Origin: Chlamydiota bacterium
GTDB lineage: Bacteria; Chlamydiota; Chlamydiia; Chlamydiales; Parachlamydiaceae
Assembly: GCA_013287915.1 (NCBI GenBank)
Contig: JABDCX010000013.1
Span: forward strand, 1 to 53,907
Direction of reading: 5' to 3'
Length of the DNA: 53,907 nucleotides
Shown: positions 7,794 through 19,776 of the stretch, piece by piece
Layout of the letters: every line of letters begins with the position of its first letter
Numbering within the stretch: position 1 is the stretch's first letter
The notes under the pieces: generated by a model
What the model was told of the DNA's origin: nothing
Databases searched by the model: none
The model's input: the letters and a program-made list of their open reading frames with translations, nothing else
Position numbers and translations under genes: made by a program

Positions 7794-8966
7794 ATGAAAA
7801 AGCGGGAAGTGGTGTTAAAGCCGGGAAAAGAGAAGGCGGTGCGGCAACGGCACCACTGGATCTTTTCGGGGGCGATTCAACAGCTGCCGCAGTTTCAGGC
7901 CGGGGAGTGCTTGCCAGTGGCAAGCGCTTCGGGGGAGCCGCTGGGATGGGGGTATTTTAATCCCGGTTCTTCTCTTGCGGGACGCATGGTTTCTTTCGGT
8001 ACAATTCCCTTCCAAGAGGCAATCCTAGAACATTTGAACCAGGCGTTATGCTTGCGTAAGGCGCTGCTCGATCCAGTAGAGACGACAGTTTACCGACTTG
8101 TCAATGGGGAAGGGGACTTGTTGCCAGGTCTTGTGGTCGATTGCTATGGCCCCGTTGTGGTTGTGCAAATGGCAACAGCTGGCGTGGTGGCGTTGCGTTC
8201 GCTGATTGTCGATTGGATAGTCGCCACGCTCAAACCGATTTGCATCTACGAAAAATCGACTGGCCCCGCGAGGCGGGAAGAGGGCCTTGAGGATGCGGAA
8301 GGTGTATTATACGGATCTCTGCCAGAAGAACTCGTCGTCAAAGAGAACGGTCTTCTCTTTACCGTACCTGTTGTCTCAGGGCAAAAAACAGGGCTCTTTC
8401 TCGACCATCGCGCGATGCGGCAACGGGTGAGGGAGCTGGCGAGAGGCAAGCGGGTGCTCAATTGCTTTGGTTATACCGGCGGATTTAGCGTCTATGCAGC
8501 CGCTGGCGGCGCTTCTTGCGTCGATACAGTCGACATTTCGGCCGAAGCGATTGCTGGTGCCAGGCGCAACATGGAGCTCAACGGCTTCTCAACCGATCCA
8601 GAACAGTACATCACCGAAGATGTCTTCACCTTTCTGCGCCGCTCTTCCCTTGAGTACGATTTGGTGATTTTAGATCCGCCGGCTTTTGCGAAGAGAAAAA
8701 AGGATGTCATCCCGGGCTGCCGAGGCTACAAGGACATCAACCGGATCGCATTGCAAAAAATGCCGCCGGGATCCCTTCTGCTCACGAGCTCCTGCTCCTA
8801 CTACGTCGATCCAATCCTCTTCCAAAAAGTAGTTTTCCAAGCGGCCCTTGAAGCAAAGCGAGTCGTCAAGATCATCGGCCGTCATGAACTGGCGGTCGAC
8901 CACCCCATCAACCTGTGCCACCCCGAAGGGGAGTACCTCAAGAGCCTCCTCCTTTTTGTCGAGTAA
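7794..8966 (+). CDS. rlmI: 23S rRNA (cytosine-C5)-methyltransferase RlmI
   Basis: A 390-residue enzyme of the YccW/RlmI family, which methylates C1962 of 23S rRNA in E. coli. An N-terminal PUA-like RNA-binding domain (LKPGKEKAVRQRHHWIFSGAI, about residues 8-75) is followed by a Rossmann domain with LNCFGYTGGFSVYAAAGG (SAM motif I, about residue 223), VDTVDISAEAI, YDLVILDPPAFAK (motif IV) and TSSCSYYVD, which contains the conserved Cys of this family. The ATG at 7794 is chosen, although no strong ribosome-binding site is visible; a TTG precedes it. The final bases of the gene recur at 9716 and 9892, either side of inserted DNA. Confidence 0.9.
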   Translation: MKKREVVLKPGKEKAVRQRHHWIFSGAIQQLPQFQAGECLPVASASGEPLGWGYFNPGSSLAGRMVSFGTIPFQEAILEHLNQALCLRKALLDPVETTVYRLVNGEGDLLPGLVVDCYGPVVVVQMATAGVVALRSLIVDWIVATLKPICIYEKSTGPARREEGLEDAEGVLYGSLPEELVVKENGLLFTVPVVSGQKTGLFLDHRAMRQRVRELARGKRVLNCFGYTGGFSVYAAAGGASCVDTVDISAEAIAGARRNMELNGFSTDPEQYITEDVFTFLRRSSLEYDLVILDPPAFAKRKKDVIPGCRGYKDINRIALQKMPPGSLLLTSSCSYYVDPILFQKVVFQAALEAKRVVKIIGRHELAVDHPINLCHPEGEYLKSLLLFVE

Positions 8967-8971
8967 GCCTA
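8942..8971 (+). repeat. rlmI 3'-end repeat, copy 1 (original)
   Basis: GAGCCTCCTCC, a T-run, then CGAGTAAGCCTA spans the rlmI stop. The same string recurs at 9716-9744 and 9892-9916. This copy lies at the left edge of the TA cassette. Confidence 0.8.
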
Positions 8972-8973
8972 GG

Positions 8974-9384
8974 TTAGAGGAATAAATCAGCTGGGGTGCT
9001 TCCCGATATGAGACCATCAATGAAACTAAAATGTTTGTCGTGAGTGCAGACAACACATCCATGCTCCAGGGCCTGTGATGCAATCCATAGATCATTTGTT
9101 GGGATGGGCTTTCCCTTGCTTTTAAGAGAGCAGAAAACTTGGGAAAAAAAATGGGAGGTATCAAGCGTAATGGGGTAAATCATGATTCTGGAAGATTCCA
9201 AAAACTTTTGTAACTCAATTTTATTTTGGTGCGCTTTATTTCCACCATCAAAACCAGCGAGGAGCTCTCCAATCACAATGGGGCTAATGACAATCCGTTC
9301 GGCATGTTGAACAATTTCAATGATTGGAGCATCGTTTTTTTTAAAGGACGCATATGCATTTGTATCAAAAAGTACAGGCCTCAT
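8974..9384 (-). CDS. PIN-domain toxin (VapC/FitB type)
   Basis: A 136-residue PIN-domain ribonuclease, the toxin half of a type II TA pair. LFDTNAYASF supplies the first acidic residue, IGELLAGF the second, and TNDLWIASQALEHGCVVCTHD the third and fourth, the normal four-acid metal site for RNA cleavage. The start ATG at 9384 overlaps the antitoxin's TGA by four bases (ATGA), so translation is probably coupled. It lies tail-to-tail with rlmI, seven bases from its stop. It is part of a roughly 0.77-kb block flanked by copies of the rlmI 3' end. The RNA target cannot be inferred. Confidence 0.88.
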   Translation of the reverse strand: MRPVLFDTNAYASFKKNDAPIIEIVQHAERIVISPIVIGELLAGFDGGNKAHQNKIELQKFLESSRIMIYPITLDTSHFFSQVFCSLKSKGKPIPTNDLWIASQALEHGCVVCTHDKHFSFIDGLISGSTPADLFL

Positions 9385-9644
9385 GACCAAAGTTCCTTAT
9401 CCACTTTCTCAAAAGATTTTATGTTTTGTTCAAAGGTTTTTTTGTCTTTGTCGCTCCACGTTCCAGCTAAGTAATCTAGATCATGAAAGACGTTTTTTCT
9501 AGTTTGGCAAACAATTCCAAGATCGCGTTCAACAATCTGCAAAATCAACGAATTGACACTGATTTTTTGTTTTGCGGCTTTCTTTTTCAATGATGACATA
9601 ACATTGGGAGACACATTTCTCAGGTTGAAATTCGACATTGACAT
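9381..9644 (-). CDS. Ribbon-helix-helix antitoxin (FitA/VapB type)
   Basis: An 87-residue antitoxin. The N-terminus, NFNLRNVSPNVMSSLKKKAAKQK followed by ISVNSLILQIVERDLG, is a short ribbon-helix-helix DNA-binding domain in which the first strand contacts operator DNA. The C-terminal tail should wrap the PIN toxin. The start at 9644 is set by a perfect AAGGAGGT five bases upstream; the long upstream extension of the frame lacks any ribosome-binding site. The complex probably represses its own promoter (9658-9707). A decayed piece of a sister copy lies behind ppa at 5924-5976. Confidence 0.88.
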   Translation of the reverse strand: MSMSNFNLRNVSPNVMSSLKKKAAKQKISVNSLILQIVERDLGIVCQTRKNVFHDLDYLAGTWSDKDKKTFEQNIKSFEKVDKELWS

Positions 9645-9657
9645 GCAATACCTCCTT

Positions 9658-9707
9658 GCGATACCACCATGATACCAATTATAATACCACATAGATATTA
9701 ATGTCAA
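9658..9707 (-). promoter_or_regulatory. TA promoter with GGTAT repeats (likely operator)
   Basis: On the minus strand TTGACA (9707-9702) and TATAAT (9683-9678) are 18 bases apart, a near-consensus promoter. Three copies of TGGTAT surround the -10 box at about 9658-9692 and are a plausible binding site for the RHH antitoxin (inference). Confidence 0.6.
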
Positions 9708-9715
9708 CATTGGAG

Positions 9716-9744
9716 GAGCCTCCTCCTTTTTTCGAGTAAGCCTA
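9716..9744 (+). repeat. rlmI 3'-end repeat, copy 2
   Basis: This repeats bases 8942-8971 with one small change in the T-run region. It sits nine bases upstream of the TA promoter, so the TA block lies exactly between copies 1 and 2. Confidence 0.75.
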
Positions 9745-9762
9745 AAAAAATTCAATAAATGT

Positions 9763-9845
9763 AACGCAGAGACGGGGAGACAGAGAGACGCAGAGGGGGC
9801 GAGCAGCCTTTTCTTCGCGTCATCGCGTCTCCCCGTCTCTGCGTT
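9763..9845. repeat. Inverted repeat with perfect 19-base arms
   Basis: AACGCAGAGACGGGGAGAC (9763-9781) is perfectly inverted at 9827-9845 around a 45-base loop that itself carries GAGACGCAGAG. The block lies between rlmI-end copies 2 and 3. It resembles a small MITE-like or palindromic element rather than a terminator, as no T-run follows. Confidence 0.7.
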
Positions 9846-9891
9846 GAAAATTAGACCTTATTGATCGCACCATTTTTTTTGGTTAGGGGGA

Positions 9892-9916
9892 AGCCTCCTC
9901 CTTTTTGTCGAGTAAG
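9892..9916 (+). repeat. rlmI 3'-end repeat, copy 3
   Basis: Twenty-five bases identical to 8943/8944-8967 including the TAA, 34 bases before the mtaB start. It is closer to copy 1 than copy 2 is, and it brackets the palindromic block. Confidence 0.75.
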
Positions 9917-9949
9917 AAAACGGGGGGATCGGGTATACTTTTGGGCACT

Positions 9950-11230
9950 ATGGAATCGCAGCAAAAGACATTTCAGATCGTCACTTTGGGGTGCCGGACG
10001 AACCAGTACGAGTCGCAGGCGTACAAGGATCAGCTCGAGGCGATGGGGTACAGTCAGGCCAAGGATGGGGAGGAAGCGGCTCTTTGCATCGTCAATACTT
10101 GTACTGTCACAGAATCGGCGGATAGCTCGAGCCGCCACGAGATTCGGCAGCTGGCGAAGCGGAACCCGCAAGCCAAGTTGGTGGTGACGGGGTGCTTTGC
10201 GGAGCGGGATCCGGGGGCAATTCATGCGATTGAAGGGGTGTCCCATGTGGTCCCAAATAAGGATAAGGAAAATCTCCTTTCTGTGATTTTTCCAGAAACG
10301 GAACTGCCCGAATTTTCGATTAAACAGTTTGAGTCGCACACGCGCGCTTTTGTCAAAGTGCAAGATGGGTGCAACTCGTTTTGTACCTACTGCATCATTC
10401 CGTATGTGCGGGGTCGCTCCCGCTCAAGGACAATTGAGTCGGTTGTGCAAGAGGTGAGGGACCTGGTTGCAAACGGATTTAAAGAGGTTGTCCTCACAGG
10501 GATCAACATCGGCGATTTTGATGGGGACCAACCGGAAGGGGCCCCACCCCACCGCTTGGTTGACCTGGTGCGCGCAGTCGATGCGATTGAAGGGGTCGAG
10601 CGGCTACGGATTTCGTCGATCGATCCGGACGAGGTGGATGATGAGCTAATGGAGGCGGTCATCCATGGGAAAAACACTTGCCATTCGATGCATGTGGTGC
10701 TGCAAGCAGGTTCGAATGTGGTATTGAAGCGGATGAACCGGAAATACACGCGTCAAGTTTTCTTCAACACGATCGAAAGGCTACAAGCGGCTTCTCCCCG
10801 TTTTACGTTCACAACCGATATCATCGTGGGTTTTCCGGGCGAAACGGATGCCGATTTTCAAGAGACGCTCGAGGTGATGCGAGAGGTGAAGTTTGCCAAG
10901 GTGCACATGTTCCCTTATAGCGATCGTCCGCGCACGCGTGCCAATTTAATGCCGAACAAAGTGCCTCCTCAGATGATTCGGGAGAGAAAGCAACAGGTTT
11001 TGCAAGTGTCTGAAGAGATCTCCTTTGTTTTGCGCGAACAATACGTCGGCAAGACGATGGCGATTTTGACTGAATCGATAGATGAGCGTCGCCCGAACGA
11101 GATTTGTGGCCACACAGAGAATTTTTTGTTTGCCTGGGTTCCGCGGGGTAATCTGCAACCCAATGAATTGGTGACAGTTGACTTTGTAGCGAATACCCCA
11201 GAAGGGTTGATCGGAAAGGTGAGGCAGTAA
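9950..11230 (+). CDS. mtaB: tRNA t6A37 methylthiotransferase MtaB
   Basis: A 426-residue MiaB-family radical-SAM enzyme that adds a methylthio group to t6A at position 37 of tRNAs reading ANN codons. The N-terminal domain has three cluster cysteines (Cys15, Cys51, Cys82). The radical-SAM motif is CNSFCTYC at residues 141-148. PYVRGRSRSR follows as in the family, and the C-terminal TRAM-like region ends the protein. NTCTVTESAD and GCFAERDP separate it from RimO and place it with MtaB (YqeV). The start at 9950 matches family N-termini; an in-frame start at 9905 would begin inside the rlmI-end repeat. The next gene starts two bases after the stop. Confidence 0.88.
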   Translation: MESQQKTFQIVTLGCRTNQYESQAYKDQLEAMGYSQAKDGEEAALCIVNTCTVTESADSSSRHEIRQLAKRNPQAKLVVTGCFAERDPGAIHAIEGVSHVVPNKDKENLLSVIFPETELPEFSIKQFESHTRAFVKVQDGCNSFCTYCIIPYVRGRSRSRTIESVVQEVRDLVANGFKEVVLTGINIGDFDGDQPEGAPPHRLVDLVRAVDAIEGVERLRISSIDPDEVDDELMEAVIHGKNTCHSMHVVLQAGSNVVLKRMNRKYTRQVFFNTIERLQAASPRFTFTTDIIVGFPGETDADFQETLEVMREVKFAKVHMFPYSDRPRTRANLMPNKVPPQMIRERKQQVLQVSEEISFVLREQYVGKTMAILTESIDERRPNEICGHTENFLFAWVPRGNLQPNELVTVDFVANTPEGLIGKVRQ

Positions 11231-11232
11231 CC

Positions 11233-12297
11233 ATGCGGATTGCGATTGCAGAACGGCTACATCCCTTTTCCCATCGTCCAGGATCAGCGGTGATTCTTCC
11301 CGGTTCTCCCTACTGCGTCGACGTGTTTCCAACAAAGATCTCGATTTCCGATCTGTCACAGGTCGATGCATCATTCTGTTTTGAAGCTGTGTGGGGGTGG
11401 GAAGGGCCAGTTGCCGATTTTACGGTTGTGCAAGATCTTGAGCGGGGCGAGGTGGTTGTTTTTGGAAAAGCTGTGCAAGGGTATTTCCGATACCGGATCG
11501 GGGCTTTAGTCGGCTCACCGGGCGTTGCGGTCACGCTCGACAAAACTCCAACCGGCTTGGCGTTCGTGACAAAGGGTTGGCCTTGTTCTTCGACGGTCGG
11601 AACCGTCCATTTATTTGGAGATGGATCCCTACCCGTTTACAAGCCTCCCCACTTGGAGCGGCTTTCCCTCGGCTCGCACAAGGCTCAAGAGTGGGAGCGA
11701 ATGGGAAACCATCTCGATTTTGCTACCTTGTTGCCCATTTGGCATCGTCTGGGGCAAATGGTCCCAGCTTTTGAACACCAACCGATTTTTGATCGCTTGC
11801 AGCAGACTGTTGCTCAAAAAGAAAGGCTTCAGGTGCTCCATCGCTTGAAAGAGATTTATCTAGTGGCTTTTGATCCTTGCCTGACACCAAGAAGACACGA
11901 TCCCTTTTTTCAAGGGATTGATCTTCCCAAGGTCACAGGCTCGCCTCTTGCGGTTTTGTCGGAAGGTGCGGTGTTAATTCGTTCGCTGTTCTTTCAACAT
12001 AGCGACAACCAAATTTCATTGATGTCGGTAGTTCCGCCCGATTTTCATTCAGGTCGCATGTTAGATGTGGCTTGCGGCGATTGGGGGACAATGAGTTTTG
12101 AGTGGACGAAGAAGGAGGCGCGTCGCGCTCTTCTCCACGTTCACCAAGACAAGCAAATCGCGCTGACGGCAACAGCCGATCAGCATGCTTGCCGAGTCCG
12201 TACCTCGACCAAAGACCGCGGCACTCCTTACCGCTTGGGCTCGCCGCTCAATTTAGAAGCGGGTCGCGTCTATTGGTTCGACTGCTTCACCCACTGA
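11233..12297 (+). CDS. Conserved-looking hypothetical protein between mtaB and glgB
   Basis: A 354-residue soluble protein I do not recognise. It starts two bases after mtaB and is followed by glgB, so it belongs to this operon-like run. No signal peptide, membrane helix or catalytic motif is evident. The N-terminal half is rich in Gly and beta-prone (AVILPGSPYCVDVFPTKISI), the middle helical (about residues 150-215), and the C-terminal third again beta-rich with MLDVACGDWGTMSFEW. That stretch superficially resembles a SAM motif but lacks the rest of the fold. A chlamydial gene of unknown function beside glgB would fit, which I cannot verify. Confidence 0.7.
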   Translation: MRIAIAERLHPFSHRPGSAVILPGSPYCVDVFPTKISISDLSQVDASFCFEAVWGWEGPVADFTVVQDLERGEVVVFGKAVQGYFRYRIGALVGSPGVAVTLDKTPTGLAFVTKGWPCSSTVGTVHLFGDGSLPVYKPPHLERLSLGSHKAQEWERMGNHLDFATLLPIWHRLGQMVPAFEHQPIFDRLQQTVAQKERLQVLHRLKEIYLVAFDPCLTPRRHDPFFQGIDLPKVTGSPLAVLSEGAVLIRSLFFQHSDNQISLMSVVPPDFHSGRMLDVACGDWGTMSFEWTKKEARRALLHVHQDKQIALTATADQHACRVRTSTKDRGTPYRLGSPLNLEAGRVYWFDCFTH

Positions 12298-12360
12298 CGA
12301 ATAAACATGTGAGGCGCTTTCTTATTTTGTGCCACTCTGGTACAACGGAGTGTAAATAGA

Positions 12361-16529
<4,169 letters not shown>

Positions 16530-16533
16530 GCGA

Positions 16534-16562
16534 TTGACTTTTTCCCCGGTTTAGGGTAAAAA
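16534..16562 (+). promoter_or_regulatory. Promoter of the rpe-efp-accB-accC operon
   Basis: TTGACT (16534-16539) and TAAAAA (16557-16562) have a 17-base spacer and end 38 bases before rpe. Gaps in the following operon are 6 to 15 bases, so one promoter may serve all four genes. Confidence 0.5.
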
Positions 16563-16600
16563 GGATGGAGAAAAGAAACCGACGTAAGTGACAAAATTTG

Positions 16601-17308
16601 ATGGCAAAACACCACCCCGCAGTGCGAATAGCACCATCCATTCTTTCGTGTGATTTTGCTCATTTAGCAGACGAGGTTAAGCGTGTGGAAGCAGCGGGAG
16701 CGGACCGGATCCACGTCGATATCATGGACGGGCATTTTGTCCCCAATCTGACCATGGGACCTCAAATCGTCTCAGCGATCAACCGTTCGACCAATTTATT
16801 TCTTGACGTCCACCTGATGATCTACAACCCTTTTGATTACATCGAGCCCTTTGTGAAAGCGGGTGCCGATCTCTTGACGATCCATTTTGAGGCGACAGAA
16901 GAGGTGGAAGAAACCCTCCGGTACATCCGCCGTTGCAACATCAAAGCGGGTTTGTCATTCCGGCCTGAGACGTCGGAAACGATGATGCTCCGCTACTTCG
17001 ACAAATGCGACCAAATTTTGATCATGAGCGTCAACCCGGGGTTTGGGGGGCAAGAGTTTATGCCGCAAGCCTTAGAGAAGATCCGCTTTGCTCGAGAGAC
17101 TTGCGATCGGCTCGGCATCCGTCAAGGGGGTATCACGCAGAAAGAGGGGAAAGAGAAGCTGCCTCCGTTTGATATCGAAGTTGACGGAGGGATCGACCCG
17201 GAAACGGGAAAATTATGTGTGGAAGCGGGAGCCAACATCCTCGTTTCCGGTTCTTATTTGTTCAAACACGAAGATATGGCCAAGGCAATAAAAGCTTTAC
17301 GAGGATAA
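16601..17308 (+). CDS. rpe: Ribulose-phosphate 3-epimerase
   Basis: A 235-residue TIM-barrel enzyme interconverting ribulose-5-phosphate and xylulose-5-phosphate in the pentose-phosphate pathway. APSILSCDFAHL, RIHVDIMDGHFVPNLTMGP (metal-binding His and Asp), DVHLMI, MSVNPGFGGQ and EVDGGID (second catalytic Asp) are all present. A short insertion (GGITQKEGKEKLPP) precedes EVDGGID. The ATG at 16601 follows a TTG that also opens the frame. It heads a gene order shared with Chlamydia (rpe, efp, accB, accC). Confidence 0.95.
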   Translation: MAKHHPAVRIAPSILSCDFAHLADEVKRVEAAGADRIHVDIMDGHFVPNLTMGPQIVSAINRSTNLFLDVHLMIYNPFDYIEPFVKAGADLLTIHFEATEEVEETLRYIRRCNIKAGLSFRPETSETMMLRYFDKCDQILIMSVNPGFGGQEFMPQALEKIRFARETCDRLGIRQGGITQKEGKEKLPPFDIEVDGGIDPETGKLCVEAGANILVSGSYLFKHEDMAKAIKALRG

Positions 17309-17314
17309 TCCAAC

Positions 17315-17866
17315 ATGGTTCAAAGCAATAACATTACACCTGGAATGGTCCTTTCGATCTCAGGGAAACTGTACCGCGTTGAGTCGAGCGTGAAGGTATC
17401 AGTTCCCAAAGGGACGCCTTTTATCAAGACGAAGCTGCGCGATTTAGGTACGCAGGCTGTAACGGAGAAGAGTTTCAAGCTCAACCAAGACATCAAAGAC
17501 GTTTCTCTCGAAGACCGCCGCCTTGAATATCTCTATCTCGAAGGGAAAGAGTATCTCTTTCTCGATATCGCCACTTTAGAAAAAGTGTCGATCCCTGCCA
17601 GTGTTGTGGCAGAACAGGCAAATTATTTGAAAGAAGGGGTGGAAGTGAAAGCCTCTTTGCATGGAAATAAAATTTTTGCGGTGGAGTTGCCGCAGTTTCT
17701 CGAATTGATGATCACGCGTACAGATACCCCTTCCAAAGGTGGTCCAAACGCGGCTCGCATCGCTTTGCTCGAAACGGGAGCGAAGGTCGAAGTTCCTCCT
17801 TTCATCGAAGTGGGGGATATCATCAAAATCGATACGAAAAGCGGCGAATACATCCAGAGAGTTTAA
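17315..17866 (+). CDS. efp: Elongation factor P
   Basis: A 183-residue EF-P, which relieves ribosome stalling at polyproline stretches. It shows the three-domain layout: N-terminal KOW-like domain (NITPGMVLSISGKLYRV), central OB domain (YLYLEGKEYLFLD) and C-terminal OB domain ending GDIIKIDTKSGEYIQRV. The loop that carries the modified Lys34 in E. coli (PGKG) reads VPKGTPF here, with Lys32 in the equivalent place, so the tip is altered and one residue shorter. Chlamydiae commonly carry two efp genes; this would be the copy next to accB. No modification enzyme is seen nearby. Confidence 0.93.
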   Translation: MVQSNNITPGMVLSISGKLYRVESSVKVSVPKGTPFIKTKLRDLGTQAVTEKSFKLNQDIKDVSLEDRRLEYLYLEGKEYLFLDIATLEKVSIPASVVAEQANYLKEGVEVKASLHGNKIFAVELPQFLELMITRTDTPSKGGPNAARIALLETGAKVEVPPFIEVGDIIKIDTKSGEYIQRV

Positions 17867-17881
17867 AACAGTGAGGAAGAT

Positions 17882-18373
17882 GTGGAAATTAAGCAAATTA
17901 AGGAATTGATGGCAGCTATGGGGCGCACGGGAATGAAGCGCCTGATGCTCAAACGAGAGGGCTTTGAAATTCAACTGGAGCGTCAAGAGGGAAAAGTGGT
18001 CGACCCTGCGATCGATAGCCTTGATGATATGTTGACCAGGCAGGAAGTCATGACGCAAAGACTTTCCGCTCCGTTAGGAAAACCCAAAGAATTCGCCTCT
18101 TCTTCGCAACGCGTGGAAGAGATGCCAGAGGATGTTGCAGGCATCTATATCACCTCTCCGATGGTTGGCACATTTTATACCTCATCTTCGCCAGAAGATC
18201 CCGCTTTTATCAAAGTGGGCGACAAAGTGGAAAAACACACTGTTGTTTGCATCATCGAAGCCATGAAGGTGATGAACGAAGTGAAATCGGGAGTGGCCGG
18301 AACGATCGTCGAAGTGCTCGTTGAAAGTGGGCACCCCGTCGAGTTTGGCACTAAACTTTTTAGGATTAACTAA
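17882..18373 (+). CDS. accB: Biotin carboxyl carrier protein of acetyl-CoA carboxylase
   Basis: A 163-residue carrier that shuttles carboxyl groups between biotin carboxylase and carboxyltransferase in fatty-acid synthesis. The C-terminal biotinyl domain contains IIEAMKVMNEV, with Lys129 as the biotin attachment site. The middle linker (about residues 65-85) is Ser/Pro/Glu-rich and flexible. The gene starts with GTG at 17882 preceded by GAGGAAG; no ATG is better placed. It sits 15 bases after efp and 6 before accC. Confidence 0.95.
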   Translation: MEIKQIKELMAAMGRTGMKRLMLKREGFEIQLERQEGKVVDPAIDSLDDMLTRQEVMTQRLSAPLGKPKEFASSSQRVEEMPEDVAGIYITSPMVGTFYTSSSPEDPAFIKVGDKVEKHTVVCIIEAMKVMNEVKSGVAGTIVEVLVESGHPVEFGTKLFRIN

Positions 18374-18379
18374 GGTTTC

Positions 18380-19741
18380 ATGAAAAAAGTTCTCATTGCA
18401 AATAGAGGGGAGATCGCTGTTCGAGTGATCCGCGCTTGTCACGATTTAGGCATCGAAACAGTGGCGGTTTACTCGCAGGCCGATGCAGAGGCTCTTCACG
18501 TGCTCCATGCCGACGAAGCGATTTGCATTGGAGAAGCCCCATCGCAAAAATCGTATCTCAAAATCCCCAATATCCTTTCTGCTTGCGAAGTGACTGGTGC
18601 CGATGCAATCCACCCTGGCTATGGCTTTTTAAGCGAGAATGCGAACTTTGCTTCGATCTGCGAAAGCTGCGGTTTGAATTTTATCGGTCCTTCTCCGGCT
18701 GCCATTTCTCTCTTGGGCGATAAGTCAAAAGCAAAAACGACAGCCAAGAAATCCGGGTGCCCCGTGATTCCTGGATCGGATGGGATCGTTGCCGATATCA
18801 AAGAAGCTCTTGTCGAAGTAAAAAAAATTGGATACCCCGTCTTTATCAAAGCCGTGGCAGGAGGCGGAGGCAAGGGGATTCGGATCGCACAAGATGAAGC
18901 CGACTTTATGAAATTGTTCCCTGCAGCAAGGGCAGAAGCGGAAGCGAGTTTTGGAAATCCCGATGTGTATCTCGAAAAAATGATTGTAAATCCTCGACAT
19001 ATCGAAGTGCAGGTGTTTGGCGATAAAAAAGGAAATTACATCCATCTTGGAGAAAGAGACTGCACCATCCAGCGACGCCGCCAAAAGCTGATTGAAGAGA
19101 CTTTAAGCCCTGTCTTGACGCCAAAGCTCCGGCAAAAGATTTGCCAGGCGGCTGTCAACGTCGTTAAGGAAGCTAAGTATTTCTCTGCAGGGACAGTAGA
19201 GTTTTTGCTCGATAAAGACCACAACTTTTACTTCATGGAAGTCAACACCCGTATCCAGGTAGAGCACACCGTTTCCGAAGAGATCACAGGTGTTGATCTT
19301 GTGCGTGAGCAGCTCCGGATTGCGCGTGGCGAGCGCTTGCTCCATAAGCAAGACGATATCAAATTTGAGGGCCATGTGATCCAGTTTCGGATCAACGCGG
19401 AAAATCCTTCGTTGAATTTTGCCCCCTCTCCAGGGCGCCTCGAGTATTATTTGCCTCCTGGTGGACCTCACGTCCGCGTTGACAGCGCGTGCTACTCAGG
19501 ATACACCATTCCTCCAAACTACGATTCGATGATTGCCAAGTTGATTGTAAAAGGGAAAGACCGCACAGAAGCCATTGCGATCGGCAAACGCGCTTTAAAA
19601 GAGTTTCACATCGGGGGTGTCCAGTCGACGATTCCTTTCCACCTCTACATGCTAGAGGACAAGAATTTCATCAACTCCACTTACGACCTCACCTATATCG
19701 ACCGGCTCATTGCTTCCGGTGCGACCTTCACGAAGGAATAA
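18380..19741 (+). CDS. accC: Biotin carboxylase subunit of acetyl-CoA carboxylase
   Basis: A 453-residue ATP-grasp enzyme that carboxylates biotin on AccB. KKVLIANRGEIAVRVIRAC opens the N-terminal domain, AVAGGGGKGIRIA is the glycine-rich ATP loop, ERDCTIQRRRQKLIEE and FMEVNTRIQVEHTVSEE carry the metal- and bicarbonate-binding residues. Length is typical. It ends the rpe-efp-accBC run. The carboxyltransferase subunits AccA and AccD are not in the window. Confidence 0.97.
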   Translation: MKKVLIANRGEIAVRVIRACHDLGIETVAVYSQADAEALHVLHADEAICIGEAPSQKSYLKIPNILSACEVTGADAIHPGYGFLSENANFASICESCGLNFIGPSPAAISLLGDKSKAKTTAKKSGCPVIPGSDGIVADIKEALVEVKKIGYPVFIKAVAGGGGKGIRIAQDEADFMKLFPAARAEAEASFGNPDVYLEKMIVNPRHIEVQVFGDKKGNYIHLGERDCTIQRRRQKLIEETLSPVLTPKLRQKICQAAVNVVKEAKYFSAGTVEFLLDKDHNFYFMEVNTRIQVEHTVSEEITGVDLVREQLRIARGERLLHKQDDIKFEGHVIQFRINAENPSLNFAPSPGRLEYYLPPGGPHVRVDSACYSGYTIPPNYDSMIAKLIVKGKDRTEAIAIGKRALKEFHIGGVQSTIPFHLYMLEDKNFINSTYDLTYIDRLIASGATFTKE

Positions 19742-19776
19742 AAGAACTTTTCCAACCAATAAAACAGGGGAAATTT

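Noticed and set aside
9981-11374. Minus-strand frames over mtaB
   Set aside because: Antisense shadows of a well-supported radical-SAM gene.
12033-12108. SAM-binding motif in the 11233 protein
   Set aside because: MLDVACGDWGTMS resembles motif I, but the surrounding sequence lacks the methyltransferase fold and lies near the C-terminus.
19489-19776. N-terminal extension of the FMN reductase frame
   Set aside because: It lies inside accC in another frame; ATG 19777 has a ribosome-binding site and starts the signal peptide.
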